A stretch of DNA of 64,000 bases from JBCBKL01 sp963922565 (GCA_963922565.1 CAWUIQ010000002.1:62001-126000); one strand, 5' to 3'; positions 36,613 to 45,532 are shown, numbered from the stretch's first letter. Notes: generated from the sequence alone by a model not told the origin. A program made the numbers and translations.

Positions 36613-36976
36613 AAAAACGACACCAACCGAAGCCGAGATCGAGGCGCTGCTCGACACGTTGGCCGATGAAAGCGCGGAGCCATCCGATGCTTTGATGGCA
36701 AGCGTGATGGATGATGCGCTGGCCCGGCAACCTCGGATATCATCGGGCCGGCGACGCGACGGTTTTCTGACCCAGCTCTTTTCGGCTGTTGGGGGGTGGG
36801 GCGGTCTTGGCGGTCTTGTCGCTGCGACCTGTGCCGGGGTCTATGTGGGTGTGAGCCCGCCGGAGGGATTGTTGGACACAATGAACCTCGTTTGGGTTGT
36901 CGATCAGCAAGAGGCGTTTGATTCCGCACCGGGCCTGACGGGCTTTGGCTGGGTTCTAGAGGAGGACGGGGCATGA
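36605..36976 (+). CDS. Putative membrane anti-sigma factor
   Basis: A 123-residue protein with one hydrophobic segment (GWGGLGGLVAATCAGVYVGV) between an acidic N-terminal region (EAEIEALLDTLADESAEPSD) and a short outer part. No zinc anti-sigma motif is present. Position, overlapping both the sigma gene (8 bases) and the next gene (4 bases), and the topology suggest an anti-sigma factor. This is inference. Confidence 0.65.
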   Translation: MTRKTTPTEAEIEALLDTLADESAEPSDALMASVMDDALARQPRISSGRRRDGFLTQLFSAVGGWGGLGGLVAATCAGVYVGVSPPEGLLDTMNLVWVVDQQEAFDSAPGLTGFGWVLEEDGA

Positions 36977-37467
36977 CAAGTGTCGAAGACCGCCCAAGCC
37001 GACGCACGCCGCTCTGGATCAAGATCGTGCTGGGCGTTTCGCTCGCCTTGAACTTTTCCATCATTGGTCTGATCGTCGGCGCTTCGATGCGGTTCGGTGG
37101 TCCCAACCCGGGCCCGGCGACCATCAGCTATGCGATACCGTATGTTGCCGCGTTGCCGCGTGAGGAGCGGCGGAAGGTGTTCCGCGAGGTGCGCGAGCAA
37201 TCCAGCGTCAAGGCGTTGCCCGGTCGGGCAGAGCGCCGGGATCTCTATCGGCAGGTGTTGGAAGCGTTGCGGGCAGATCCGTTCGATGCCGCAGCAGTCG
37301 AAGCGGTCTTGGCCAAGCAGACCAGCAGCATGCTCAGTGTGCAGCAGGCCGCACAGCAGGCCTGGCTGCAAAGGATCGGCTCATTCAGTGCCGACGATCG
37401 GGTCAGATACGCCGATCGTTTGGAAGAAATCCTGAAAAAAGGGCCGCGCCGCCGCGGCAAGGACTAG
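36973..37467 (+). CDS. Periplasmic metal-sensor-like protein (CpxP/ZraP type)
   Basis: A 164-residue protein with an N-terminal membrane anchor (LWIKIVLGVSLALNFSIIGL) and a helical periplasmic part (ALPREERRKVFREVREQSS, VEAVLAKQTSSMLSVQQAAQ). It matches the periplasmic heavy-metal sensor / CpxP-like family. Third gene of the coupled sigma factor operon (ATGA overlap with the gene before). Likely part of the signal input. Confidence 0.8.
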   Translation: MTSVEDRPSRRTPLWIKIVLGVSLALNFSIIGLIVGASMRFGGPNPGPATISYAIPYVAALPREERRKVFREVREQSSVKALPGRAERRDLYRQVLEALRADPFDAAAVEAVLAKQTSSMLSVQQAAQQAWLQRIGSFSADDRVRYADRLEEILKKGPRRRGKD

Positions 37468-37483
37468 GGCAGCGGCTCGCCTT

Positions 37484-38881
37484 TCACGCGGCTGGTCGGC
37501 CCATCGTCACCCGGTTGCGACCTTCTGATTTTGCTGCATAAAGCGCCTTGTCAGCCCGATCGATCAGCGCTTGCGCTGTCGGTATGTCGGCGTTCTCGGG
37601 CAGCTTGTTCGGATCGCATACCGTCATGCCGATCGAAACCGTTACCGATATCTCGTCGGTACTGTCGGGCAGCTTGAAGGTTGGGCCACCGATCACATCG
37701 CAAAGGCGCAGGGCAGCCTTTTGGGCGTTGATCAGATTGGCGCCGGGCAGGATGATCAGAAACTCTTCGCCGCCGATCCGCGCGACTGTGTCGATGCCGC
37801 GCAGGTTTTCTCGCAGGCGCTCTGCCGCTTCGATCAGCACAGCATCACCGGCTGCATGACCGTAAAGGTCGTTGATCCGTTTGAAGTGATCCAGATCGGC
37901 GATCATGACGGCAAAGGGTTTGTTGGTCTGGAACGCCCGTTCGGACACCCGGGCCAGATGCGGCATCGCGTAGCGCCGGTTGTAAAGCCCGGTCAGTGGA
38001 TCGCTCACGGCGGCCTCGAGCCCGTTTCGGACCGTCGCGCGCAGGTCGTCGTTCATCCGCTTGCGCTGCAGGAGCGCCGAAAGGCGCAGGGCCAGTTCGG
38101 GCCCGTGAAAGCCCTCGCTCATCAGGTCATTGGCACCCATATCAAGGGCCTGCGCACCATAGACCGGGTCGCTGTCGAGCTGCAGCATCAGGATCGCCGC
38201 ATGACGGGTCACCGACTGGCTGCGGATCGTTGCGAGCAGATCGCGCATCCGGCAGCGATCCTTGGCGCCTGTCACCAGAACGAAAGCATCGGGTGCGCCT
38301 TCTTCATCGCGATCGCGCCAGGCATGGGCAGGATCGGTCAAGCTGACGGTGGCATCCATGAGCGCGCCGGTGGCCTCGGCCCATAGCTGGCCGGTGATCT
38401 CGTTGGTGCTGACGATCGCAACCTTGGGCATGGGCCCGAAATTCGCGGGCCGTTCGGCAAAGCCCAAAGCGCGGGACGTGTCATCGCGCAATTCCCATTC
38501 AGACGATGATGAATAGGCGCGGATGAGACTGCGCAGGCGGGCAAAAAGCAGCCCGTCGTCAAGCGGTTTGAACGCCACCTCGTCGACACCGGCTGCAAGC
38601 AGGGCAAGCCGGCGTTCGGGGTTGGGATTGGCCATGAGCGCCATCACCGGAACCTTGCCGCGCAGACCCACCTTCCACAGGCGACGGGCAAGTTTTGCGG
38701 CGTCGCCGTCCGGAAGATCGGCAGCAGTCAGGATCAGATCGGGCGATTGCGTGCCGGCAACCTCGACCGCGTCACCGACCGATTCGGCCTGCATCACTTC
38801 GTAGTGGGCCGCGGCAAGCTTCACCCGCATGACAATGCGGTTTGTGGCGATTGGATCCACTATCAGGATCTTGCCAAGCAT
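37484..38881 (-). CDS. Diguanylate cyclase with two degenerate receiver domains (PleD-like)
   Basis: A 465-residue protein. Two receiver-like domains (about residues 1-120 and 150-280) are followed by a GGDEF domain with ARIGGEEFLIILPG and an upstream inhibitory RxxD site (RGID, five residues before GGEEF). The architecture matches PleD. In the first receiver the phosphoacceptor position is Ala53 (PDLILTAADLP) and the acidic pair is DP rather than DD; the second receiver also lacks an acceptor Asp (DAFVLVTGAKD). It should make c-di-GMP without receiver phosphorylation. Confidence 0.88.
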   Translation of the reverse strand: MLGKILIVDPIATNRIVMRVKLAAAHYEVMQAESVGDAVEVAGTQSPDLILTAADLPDGDAAKLARRLWKVGLRGKVPVMALMANPNPERRLALLAAGVDEVAFKPLDDGLLFARLRSLIRAYSSSSEWELRDDTSRALGFAERPANFGPMPKVAIVSTNEITGQLWAEATGALMDATVSLTDPAHAWRDRDEEGAPDAFVLVTGAKDRCRMRDLLATIRSQSVTRHAAILMLQLDSDPVYGAQALDMGANDLMSEGFHGPELALRLSALLQRKRMNDDLRATVRNGLEAAVSDPLTGLYNRRYAMPHLARVSERAFQTNKPFAVMIADLDHFKRINDLYGHAAGDAVLIEAAERLRENLRGIDTVARIGGEEFLIILPGANLINAQKAALRLCDVIGGPTFKLPDSTDEISVTVSIGMTVCDPNKLPENADIPTAQALIDRADKALYAAKSEGRNRVTMGRPAA

Positions 38882-38977
38882 ATGCCTCCCCGTACGCGTA
38901 CCCATTAATTGACGCTTCGGGTATCCGTTGATTTAGGTTAACAAACCGTTGCCCACACACGGAAATCCGGTCACCCC

Positions 38978-39262
38978 ATGTCACACGCGCGAGAAACCGC
39001 CGAAACAATCGCTTTGCAGGCTCTGGCATGGCTGGCGGGGAATGACGAACTGCTGCCGGTCTTCCTGGGGGCCACCGGGGCGAGCGAATCGGATGTGCGC
39101 GCCGGGGCGACCGATCCGCAGTTCTTGGGGGCGGTTCTTGACTTTCTCTTAATGGACGACGCCTGGATCCGCGCTTTCTGCGAAGAGGCGAACCTTGCGC
39201 CCGATGCACCGATGCGGGCCCGGCAGGCATTGCCCGGCGGCGAGCAGGTGCATTGGACATGA
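38978..39262 (+). CDS. DUF3572 family protein
   Basis: A 94-residue protein of the alphaproteobacterial DUF3572 family (ETAETIALQALAWLAGNDEL, FLGATGASESDVRA, DPQFLGAVLDFLLMDDAWI). Function unknown. Its stop overlaps the HAD phosphatase start in an ATGA, so the two are co-translated. Confidence 0.85.
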   Translation: MSHARETAETIALQALAWLAGNDELLPVFLGATGASESDVRAGATDPQFLGAVLDFLLMDDAWIRAFCEEANLAPDAPMRARQALPGGEQVHWT

Positions 39263-39957
39263 GCGCGGTCAAGGGCATCATCTTTGACAAGGACGGGACA
39301 CTCTTTGATTTCAACGCCACATGGGTGGCCTGGGCCGAATCCTTTCTGCTGAAGCTGGCGGGCAATGACCGGGCCCGCGCCCGGCAGATCGGATCCGAGA
39401 TCGGGTTCGACCTTGATCAACGGCGGTTCGATCCGCACAGCATCGTGATTGCCGGAACGCCGCATGAGGTAGAGAGGGCACTGCGCCCCCATGTCGAGGG
39501 CAGTGGCAATGGTGCGGATGTGCTGGACCTGCTCAATACGGAGGCCAGCCAAGCGCCGCAGATCGAGGCTGTTCCGCTTGATCCGCTTTTGACCGAACTC
39601 ACACTGCGCGGCCTGACGCTGGGCGTCGCGACGAACGATGCGATTGATCCGGCTATGGCGCATCTGAGCGAAGCGGGCGTGATCAAGCATTTTTCCTTTA
39701 TCGCCGGCTACGACAGCGGCCATGGGGCTAAGCCCGGGCCAGGACAGCTGTACGCGTTTTGCGAGCAGACTGGCCTTGGCGCGCATGAAGTCGTCATGGT
39801 GGGGGACAGTCTGCATGACCTGCACGCAGGGCAGGCGGCTGGCATGCGAACCGTCGGCGTGCTGACGGGGCTGGCCGAGGCGTCGATCCTGTCCGCCTAT
39901 GCCGAGGTGGTTCTGCCGGATATCGGTCAGATCCCGGGATGGCTTGACAGTCTCTGA
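39259..39957 (+). CDS. HAD-family phosphatase (phosphoglycolate phosphatase-like)
   Basis: A 232-residue HAD hydrolase. Motif 1 is IIFDKDGTLFDF, motif 2 ATNDA, and motif 4 VMVGDSLHDLHAGQAAGMRT. The cap domain is helical. It resembles Gph-type phosphoglycolate phosphatases, but the substrate is not fixed by sequence. Coupled to the DUF3572 gene. Confidence 0.87.
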   Translation: MSAVKGIIFDKDGTLFDFNATWVAWAESFLLKLAGNDRARARQIGSEIGFDLDQRRFDPHSIVIAGTPHEVERALRPHVEGSGNGADVLDLLNTEASQAPQIEAVPLDPLLTELTLRGLTLGVATNDAIDPAMAHLSEAGVIKHFSFIAGYDSGHGAKPGPGQLYAFCEQTGLGAHEVVMVGDSLHDLHAGQAAGMRTVGVLTGLAEASILSAYAEVVLPDIGQIPGWLDSL

Positions 39958-40055
39958 ACGCGATCCCGGAAAACGACAAAAGCCGTCGCAAACGGAAAGG
40001 CTGCCACATCACCGATCAGGTTGTCTGAGGCCCTGAACAAAAAAGGGGCGCAGCG

Positions 40056-41615
40056 ATGGTCGAGGCAGCGACACGACGCAGACGGGGCGGTGGACGCGCA
40101 GGGGCTGCAGCCCGCCGTGGCTCCGCCATCATCGAACAGATGCCCTGGAAGCCGCCGCAAAACATCGACCGGCCGGTTGAGCCGCTGACCGAAGAGGGCG
40201 TTCAGGCGATCCACGATGGCGCCATGCGCATCCTCGAAGAGCTGGGTATCGAAATCCTGAATGACGAGGCCGTCGAGGTGTTTCGGCAGGCCGGCTGCAT
40301 CATCGAAGGATCAAACGTGCGCATGGGCCGCGACATGGTGATGGAGATGATCGCCAAGGCGCCGTCGCAATTCACGCTCACCCCGCGCAACCCCAGTCGT
40401 ACGCTGACGGTTGGCGACGGATCGATCCTGTTCGGCAACGTCTCGTCGCCGCCAAACTATTGGGATATGGAGATCGGCAGCAAGGTTTCGGGTACACGGT
40501 CACAGTGTCAGAATTTGCTGAAGCTCACGCAGTATTTCAACTGCATCCACTTTGCTGGCGGCTATCCGGTCGAACCGGTTGATGTTCACGCCAGCGTCCG
40601 CCACCTCGATGTGCTTTTCGACAAGTTGACCCTGACGGACAAGGTAATGCATGCCTATTCGCTGGGCCAGGAACGCGTCGAAGACGTCATGGAGATGGTG
40701 CGTATCGCGGGCGGCCTCAGCCACGAGGAATTCGAGGCGACGCCGCGGATGTACACCAACATCAACTCCACGTCGCCGCTGAAACATGACCATCCGATGC
40801 TCGATGGCTGGATGCGGTGCGCGCGGCGCGGGCAGGGCTGTGTCGTGACCCCATTCACCCTGGCCGGAGCCATGGCGCCGGTGACAATGGCCGGGGCTGT
40901 GGCGCAATCCATCGCCGAAGGTCTGATCGCGGTCGTTCTGGCGCAGTTGATCCGCCCGGGCGCGCCCTGTGTCATCGGAACGTTCACGTCGAATGTCGAT
41001 ATGAAGTCGGGCGCCCCGGCTTTCGGGACACCGGAATACATGCGCGCGACCCAGATGACCGGCCAGCTTGCGCGGTTCTATGGCCTGCCTTTGCGGTCGT
41101 CGGGCGTCTGTGCCGCGAATGTCCCGGACGGGCAGGCGATGTGGGAAACGTCGAACTCGCTCTGGGCGGCCGTACAGTCGGGCACCCATATGGTCTACCA
41201 CGCCGCGGGGTGGCTGGAGGGTGGCCTAATCGCCAGCCCCGAGAAGTTCGTGATGGATTGCGAGATCCTGCAGCAAATCCAGCGCTACATGGACCCAATG
41301 CTGACAGCCACCGGACCCGACGACATAGCCCTTGATGCGATCCGTGAGGTCGGCTCAGACGGCCATTTCTTCGGCATCGAGCACACCCAAGAGCGGTACA
41401 CGACCGCGTTCTATCAACCGTTTCTGAGCGACTGGAAAAACTACGAAGCATGGGAGGCGGCGGGCGGCGTCTGGACCGCAGAGCGTGCGCATCTGATGTT
41501 CAAGGAAATCGTCGCGAACTTCGAGGCGCCGCCGATGGATATCGCGATCCGCGATGAGCTTGCGGATTTCGTCGCCCGGCGCAAAGCAGAGGGCGGCGCC
41601 CCCACCGACTTCTAA
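40056..41615 (+). CDS. MttB-superfamily methyltransferase (non-pyrrolysine)
   Basis: A 519-residue member of the trimethylamine methyltransferase MttB superfamily (AMRILEELGIEILNDEAVEV, FTLAGAMAPVTMAGAVAQSI, SGTHMVYHAAGWLEGGLIAS). No in-frame amber codon interrupts the reading frame, so pyrrolysine is not used. Characterised non-Pyl members demethylate quaternary amines such as glycine betaine onto a corrinoid protein. No corrinoid protein or activase gene is adjacent. A basic N-terminal tail (TRRRRGGGRAGAAARR) precedes the domain. Confidence 0.88.
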   Translation: MVEAATRRRRGGGRAGAAARRGSAIIEQMPWKPPQNIDRPVEPLTEEGVQAIHDGAMRILEELGIEILNDEAVEVFRQAGCIIEGSNVRMGRDMVMEMIAKAPSQFTLTPRNPSRTLTVGDGSILFGNVSSPPNYWDMEIGSKVSGTRSQCQNLLKLTQYFNCIHFAGGYPVEPVDVHASVRHLDVLFDKLTLTDKVMHAYSLGQERVEDVMEMVRIAGGLSHEEFEATPRMYTNINSTSPLKHDHPMLDGWMRCARRGQGCVVTPFTLAGAMAPVTMAGAVAQSIAEGLIAVVLAQLIRPGAPCVIGTFTSNVDMKSGAPAFGTPEYMRATQMTGQLARFYGLPLRSSGVCAANVPDGQAMWETSNSLWAAVQSGTHMVYHAAGWLEGGLIASPEKFVMDCEILQQIQRYMDPMLTATGPDDIALDAIREVGSDGHFFGIEHTQERYTTAFYQPFLSDWKNYEAWEAAGGVWTAERAHLMFKEIVANFEAPPMDIAIRDELADFVARRKAEGGAPTDF

Positions 41616-41704
41616 CACCAACCGGCTGATCCTCTTTTGCGGATCGGACCCGATCGGCCCTTCGACGACGCCCTCGACCAAACGCTCGGCAGAAGCGTCA
41701 TCCA

Positions 41705-41896
41705 TTGGGGCGACGAAGACGTCATACCCCGGTCCCTGATCCAAAAGATGGGACTGACAAATCGCATCAGCACTATTATTTCGGTGCGGCGACCCTGCCG
41801 GGGCCGTTTGAGGGATTCGAGTGTTTGTGGCTCGAACATTGCCCTCGTGAACGGCCCGGCCCTTGGCATTGGCATCTGATTGTGGAGCGACCGTGA
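41705..41896 (+). CDS. Possible small ORF or gene remnant before phnM
   Basis: A 63-codon frame whose later part (HYYFGAATLPGPFEGFECLW and GPWHWHLIVERP) looks protein-like. Its stop overlaps the phnM start (TGATG). A different frame just upstream (41637 on) also looks coding-like (PFDDALDQTLGRSVIHWGDE), so this may be one gene broken by a frameshift near 41745. No family was recognised. Confidence 0.3.
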   Translation: MGRRRRHTPVPDPKDGTDKSHQHYYFGAATLPGPFEGFECLWLEHCPRERPGPWHWHLIVERP

Positions 41897-43113
41897 TGGC
41901 GACCGTCCGTATTGTCGGAGCGCAGGTGATCCTGCCGGATGACATCGTTGAGACCGAGGTCACCTATGATGGTGACCGGATCGTCGAGCTGGGCGGCGGC
42001 CCGGCAGAGATCGAAATTGACGGTCGAGGTCTCTATCTCGCGCCCGCGCTTGTCGACATTCACGGCGACGCGTTCGAACGGCAGATCATGCCGCGCCCCG
42101 GTGTCTTCTTTCCACTCGATGGAGCAGTGCTCGAAACAGACCGGCAATTGGCCGCAAACGGGATCGCGACCGCTTATCACGCGATCACTCTGGGCTGGGA
42201 ACCGGGCCTGCGCGACGTCGGCCGGGGGCGCGAACTGATCGAGATGCTGAACCGCCTCACCCCACGCCTGACGGTCGAGAACCGCGTTCAGCTTCGCTGG
42301 GAAACCTTTGCATTCGAAGCGATCGATCTGATCGAGGAAGTGCTGCGCGGGCCACTCTTGCCCGCCATCGCCTTCAACGATCATACGTCGATGACGGTGC
42401 GGGCGTTTGATGTGCCCATCCAGGAACGCGCGTTTGAGCAATCCCCGGACTTCCGGATTGCCGCCCTGGATGACGACCGCCTCAAACTGCGCACCGCCAA
42501 CAAGGCGCACCGGTCCGGCGTTTCGGACGACGACTATATCAAGCTGCTTTCAGAAGTCTGGGATCGCCGGGCTGATGTGGGCGCAATGATCGAAAAGGTC
42601 GCGGCCCTGGGACGCGCTGCCGGTGCGCCGATGCTCAGCCACGACGACACACGGGAAGAAACGCGCGCCTACTACCGGGGGCTTGGGGCCAGCATCTCGG
42701 AGTTCCCGATGGTGATGGAGGCCGCAAAGGCCGCTCACGATGCGGGCGAGCCCATCGTCTTTGGGGCGCCGAACGCGGTGCGCGGGGGCAGTCATATCGG
42801 CTCGCTTGGTGCGGGCGACATGGTCGAGGCCGATATGTGTGACGCGCTGGCGTCGGATTACTATTATCCGGCCTTGCTGGCAGCGGTCGCCCGGCTGGAC
42901 GCAGAACGCCGTGCCTCGCGGCCTTCTTTGTGGTCCCTCGTATCGCGGGGTCCGGCCCGCGCATCGGGGCTGGAGGATCGCGGCGAAATCGCTGTAGGGC
43001 AACGGGCCGATCTCGTGCTGCTCGACTGGCCCGACGACGGCGCGCCGAGTGTGCTCAAAACGATTTGTGCCGGCAGGATGGCCTATCAGGCCCGGCCACA
43101 ATCCTACGGCTGA
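41896..43113 (+). CDS. phnM: PhnM-type phosphonate pathway hydrolase
   Basis: A 405-residue amidohydrolase-superfamily enzyme. The metal motif is VDIHGDAFERQ near residue 53, with FNDHTSM, LSHDDTREETRAYY and GAPNAVRGGSH further on. PhnM removes diphosphate from ribose-1-methylphosphonate triphosphate in the C-P lyase pathway. No phnGHIJKL genes are in the window, so it is either an orphan part of a dispersed pathway or a related hydrolase. Confidence 0.88.
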   Translation: MATVRIVGAQVILPDDIVETEVTYDGDRIVELGGGPAEIEIDGRGLYLAPALVDIHGDAFERQIMPRPGVFFPLDGAVLETDRQLAANGIATAYHAITLGWEPGLRDVGRGRELIEMLNRLTPRLTVENRVQLRWETFAFEAIDLIEEVLRGPLLPAIAFNDHTSMTVRAFDVPIQERAFEQSPDFRIAALDDDRLKLRTANKAHRSGVSDDDYIKLLSEVWDRRADVGAMIEKVAALGRAAGAPMLSHDDTREETRAYYRGLGASISEFPMVMEAAKAAHDAGEPIVFGAPNAVRGGSHIGSLGAGDMVEADMCDALASDYYYPALLAAVARLDAERRASRPSLWSLVSRGPARASGLEDRGEIAVGQRADLVLLDWPDDGAPSVLKTICAGRMAYQARPQSYG

Positions 43114-43622
43114 CCACGTCTAAGCGGACAGCAGTCTATTCGTCGACCAAGCCTCACTTTGCCCCAACCCGGTTACCGACCATCCGCGCGCGGACTAGTC
43201 CGCTGCAATAGTCGACGGGTCAGACTATCGCGATGATAAGAAAAATGACGGCGCAGGTCTTGTCCCACTTATGGGTGCTGATGCGGTCATAGAGCAGAAA
43301 CCAGATGCCGGAGCCAGTGAGCCCGGATTACAAAACGGTAAAGTTGAATGCGAAACCTGATCTCAACAACAATGCGTTAGATGAATACGCCAACGACCAC
43401 TCAAGCCAACGAACCGGTCGCGGGCAGAGACATTGGCTGACGTTAGGTTGTTCTGGTCGACCCATATCCAAAACAAACTTTGCGCAAACGCTTCGTCAGA
43501 TAGCTTGTGTGAGAGGGCGGGACAGCAGACAAAGAAGACTCTTAACGCAAGCCAAGATGTGTAATGTTGAGCGGAATGGCCACGCCCGCAGCAGCCAGTA
43601 TGAACAAGGGGGGTTGCTCTCT
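43114..43622. other. AT-richer gap between phnM and DUF1304
   Basis: About 500 bases without an intact gene. It contains a perfect 14-bp palindrome GCGGACTAGTCCGC (43190-43203) and, on the minus strand, a fragment of a membrane protein gene at 43220-43320. An open frame runs through the region in phase with DUF1304 but its sequence has no recognisable domain before 43623. Confidence 0.5.
43220..43320 (-). pseudogene. Remnant of a DUF2061-like membrane protein
   Basis: The reverse strand encodes about 33 residues (GSGIWFLLYDRISTHKWDKT, then CAVIFLIIAIV and stop) that look like the C-terminal end of a small DUF2061-type membrane protein. A stop codon lies just upstream in the same frame, so no complete gene remains. 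The family name is a tentative recall. Confidence 0.35.
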
Positions 43623-44012
43623 ATGAGATTGGCCGCATTGGCTTTGGTTGCCCTCATCGGTGCCTTACACACCTACATTGCCTGGTTTGAAATCTTTGCT
43701 TGGGAGTCACGCGGGCCGAAGGTTTTTACGTCTTTCGATCCCGAACTGTTTCCTAAGACCGTGCAGTTGGCGGCAAATCAGGGCATCTACAATGCCTTCC
43801 TCGCTGCCGGATTGTTCTGGTCCTTGGTCGTCAGGGATCAGCGCTGGCAGCGAAACATAGCGGTTTGCTTTTTGATGTTTGTGCTTGTCGCAGGAGTGTT
43901 TGGTGCAGCGACTGTGACAATGCGGACTTTCTTCATTCAGTCCGTTCCCGCGCTCATCGCCTTGATATTGCTTTACATAAGCAATCGGACATCACGGGAC
44001 ACCGAGAGTTAA
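43623..44012 (+). CDS. DUF1304 membrane protein
   Basis: A 129-residue membrane protein of the DUF1304 family with four hydrophobic helices (LAALALVALIGALHTYIAWF, YNAFLAAGLFWSLVV, VCFLMFVLVAGVFGA, PALIALILLYIS). The start at 43623 was chosen; a G-rich stretch lies about 12 bases upstream. Function unknown. It is in a lower-G+C pocket beside tRNA-Thr. Confidence 0.85.
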   Translation: MRLAALALVALIGALHTYIAWFEIFAWESRGPKVFTSFDPELFPKTVQLAANQGIYNAFLAAGLFWSLVVRDQRWQRNIAVCFLMFVLVAGVFGAATVTMRTFFIQSVPALIALILLYISNRTSRDTES

Positions 44013-44173
44013 ACGCGCAGTCTTGTGGGGCGCTTCCCAGACCTTCGTCGCGAGCGAAAGGAGGGGATGGTTCAATGTTGGCCATCGTTCTGGATCGGCC
44101 CGGTGTCTTGATTTGCGCGCTTGTGCGTCAGAGCCGCAGCGCCATTCGTCGAGGACATCGTTACAGGAGAGAA

Positions 44174-44249
44174 TGGTGCCCCCACACGGACTCGAACCGC
44201 GGACCTACTGATTACAAATCAGTTGCTCTACCAGCTGAGCTATAGGGGC
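44174..44249 (-). tRNA. tRNA-Thr (UGU)
   Basis: A 76-base leftward tRNA with encoded CCA. The acceptor stem is GCCCCTA / TGGGGGC, the D-arm GCTCAGCTGGTAGAGC, the anticodon stem ACTGA / TCAGT with loop TTTGTAA (anticodon TGT), and the T-loop GGTTCGAGTCC. Confidence 0.95.
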
Positions 44250-44324
44250 ACTGCCTTTCGGCTGCTCGCCTATACAAAGCGTTGCGCCACAGGGCAAGAG
44301 GGGCAAAACGAAAAAGTCTGCAGG

Positions 44325-44735
44325 TCATACTTTCCAGAAACAGAAGCCCAGCCAAAGCACGGCCAGCCCCAGCGGCGCCCAGAGCGGCGGCCCGATCAGC
44401 CCCAGCCACATGAGAAAGATATAGGCTGACCCCAGAAGCCCGATGAACAGCCGGTCGCCCCGCGTCGTCGTCAGCCCCAGGATGCCATCGCGTTCGTTCC
44501 CCCCGGGATGCCGCGCCTCCAACACTGCCATCACGCCGATGAACCCGAACACGAACACGAAAAAGGCAAGCGTCGCCCGCGTCCACGCCATCCAGAAACC
44601 CGAGAACATCGGCTCCGTCCACCACTTCGTCCACGAGAATGCCTCGGGCTGCGCCTGACCGACATTGCCCCAACCCGCCTGCTGGGCATAGGCCAGCGCG
44701 GGCATCATGAGGATCAGATAGATCAGCTTGCGCAT
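44325..44735 (-). CDS. glpU: GlpU-like DUF2160 membrane protein
   Basis: A 136-residue protein of the DUF2160 family: a signal-like N-terminus (MRKLIYLILMMPALAYA), WTKWWTEPMFSGFWMAWTRA, and two or three membrane helices. It is the last gene of a glycerol ABC operon, where its known counterpart GlpU is an accessory membrane component. Its start overlaps the glpQ stop by one base (TGATG). A longer open frame to 45539 in this phase is a shadow. Confidence 0.85.
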   Translation of the reverse strand: MRKLIYLILMMPALAYAQQAGWGNVGQAQPEAFSWTKWWTEPMFSGFWMAWTRATLAFFVFVFGFIGVMAVLEARHPGGNERDGILGLTTTRGDRLFIGLLGSAYIFLMWLGLIGPPLWAPLGLAVLWLGFCFWKV

Positions 44736-45532
44736 CACACCCTCCCCAGGGCAAAGCCCTTGGCGATGTAGTTTCGCACGAAATAGATCACGATGGCGCC
44801 GGGCACGATGGTTAGCACGCCAGCCGCCGCCAAAAGCCCCAATTCGTACCCCGCGCTCGATGCCGTTCGGGTCATGGTGGCCGCGATCGGTTTGGCCTCG
44901 ACCGCCGTCAGCGTCTTGGCCAGCAGAAGCTCGACCCACGAGAACATGAAGCAGAAGAATGCCGCCACACCTACACCCGCCTTGATTGTTGGAATGAAGA
45001 TCGTGGCGAAGAAACGGGGGAAGGAATAGCCGTCGACATAGGCCGTCTCGTCCAGCTCCTTCGGTACGCCTGACATGAACCCTTCGAGGATCCAGACGGC
45101 GAGGGGGATGTTGAAGAGGCAATGCGCCAGCGCCACTGCGAGGTGCGTGTCGAACAGGCCGACCGCCGAATAAAGCTGAAAGAACGGCAGCGCAAAGACC
45201 GCTGCGGGGGCCATGCGGTTTGTCAGCAGCCAGAAAAATAGGTGCTTGTCGCCCATGAACCGATACCGCGAAAACGCATAGGCGGCGGGCAGGGCGGCGG
45301 CGAGCGAGATGATTGTGTTGATCGAAACGTAAAGAATCGAGTTGATGTAGCCCCAGTACCACGTCGGGTCGGTAAAGATGGCCCGGTAATTGTCGAGCGT
45401 CCAGACCTGCGGGAACAGACTGAACCCGCCAAGGATCTCGTTCGTGGTTTTGAACGACATCGCCACCAGCCAATAGATCGGCAGCATCAGGAACAGGATA
45501 TAGATGATCGGGACCAGGCTGCGGGGTCTCAT
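44735..45532 (-). CDS. glpQ: Glycerol ABC transporter permease GlpQ
   Basis: A 265-residue inner-membrane permease of the MalG type with six helices. The EAA loop is KELDETAYVDGYSFPRFFAT. ATGA overlap with glpP upstream. Assignment as GlpQ rests on the operon (binding protein, two ATPases, two permeases, DUF2160). Confidence 0.9.
   Translation of the reverse strand: MRPRSLVPIIYILFLMLPIYWLVAMSFKTTNEILGGFSLFPQVWTLDNYRAIFTDPTWYWGYINSILYVSINTIISLAAALPAAYAFSRYRFMGDKHLFFWLLTNRMAPAAVFALPFFQLYSAVGLFDTHLAVALAHCLFNIPLAVWILEGFMSGVPKELDETAYVDGYSFPRFFATIFIPTIKAGVGVAAFFCFMFSWVELLLAKTLTAVEAKPIAATMTRTASSAGYELGLLAAAGVLTIVPGAIVIYFVRNYIAKGFALGRV

Noticed and set aside
40056..41615. Pyrrolysine-containing trimethylamine methyltransferase
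   Set aside because: The frame has no in-frame TAG, so it belongs to the non-pyrrolysine branch of the superfamily.
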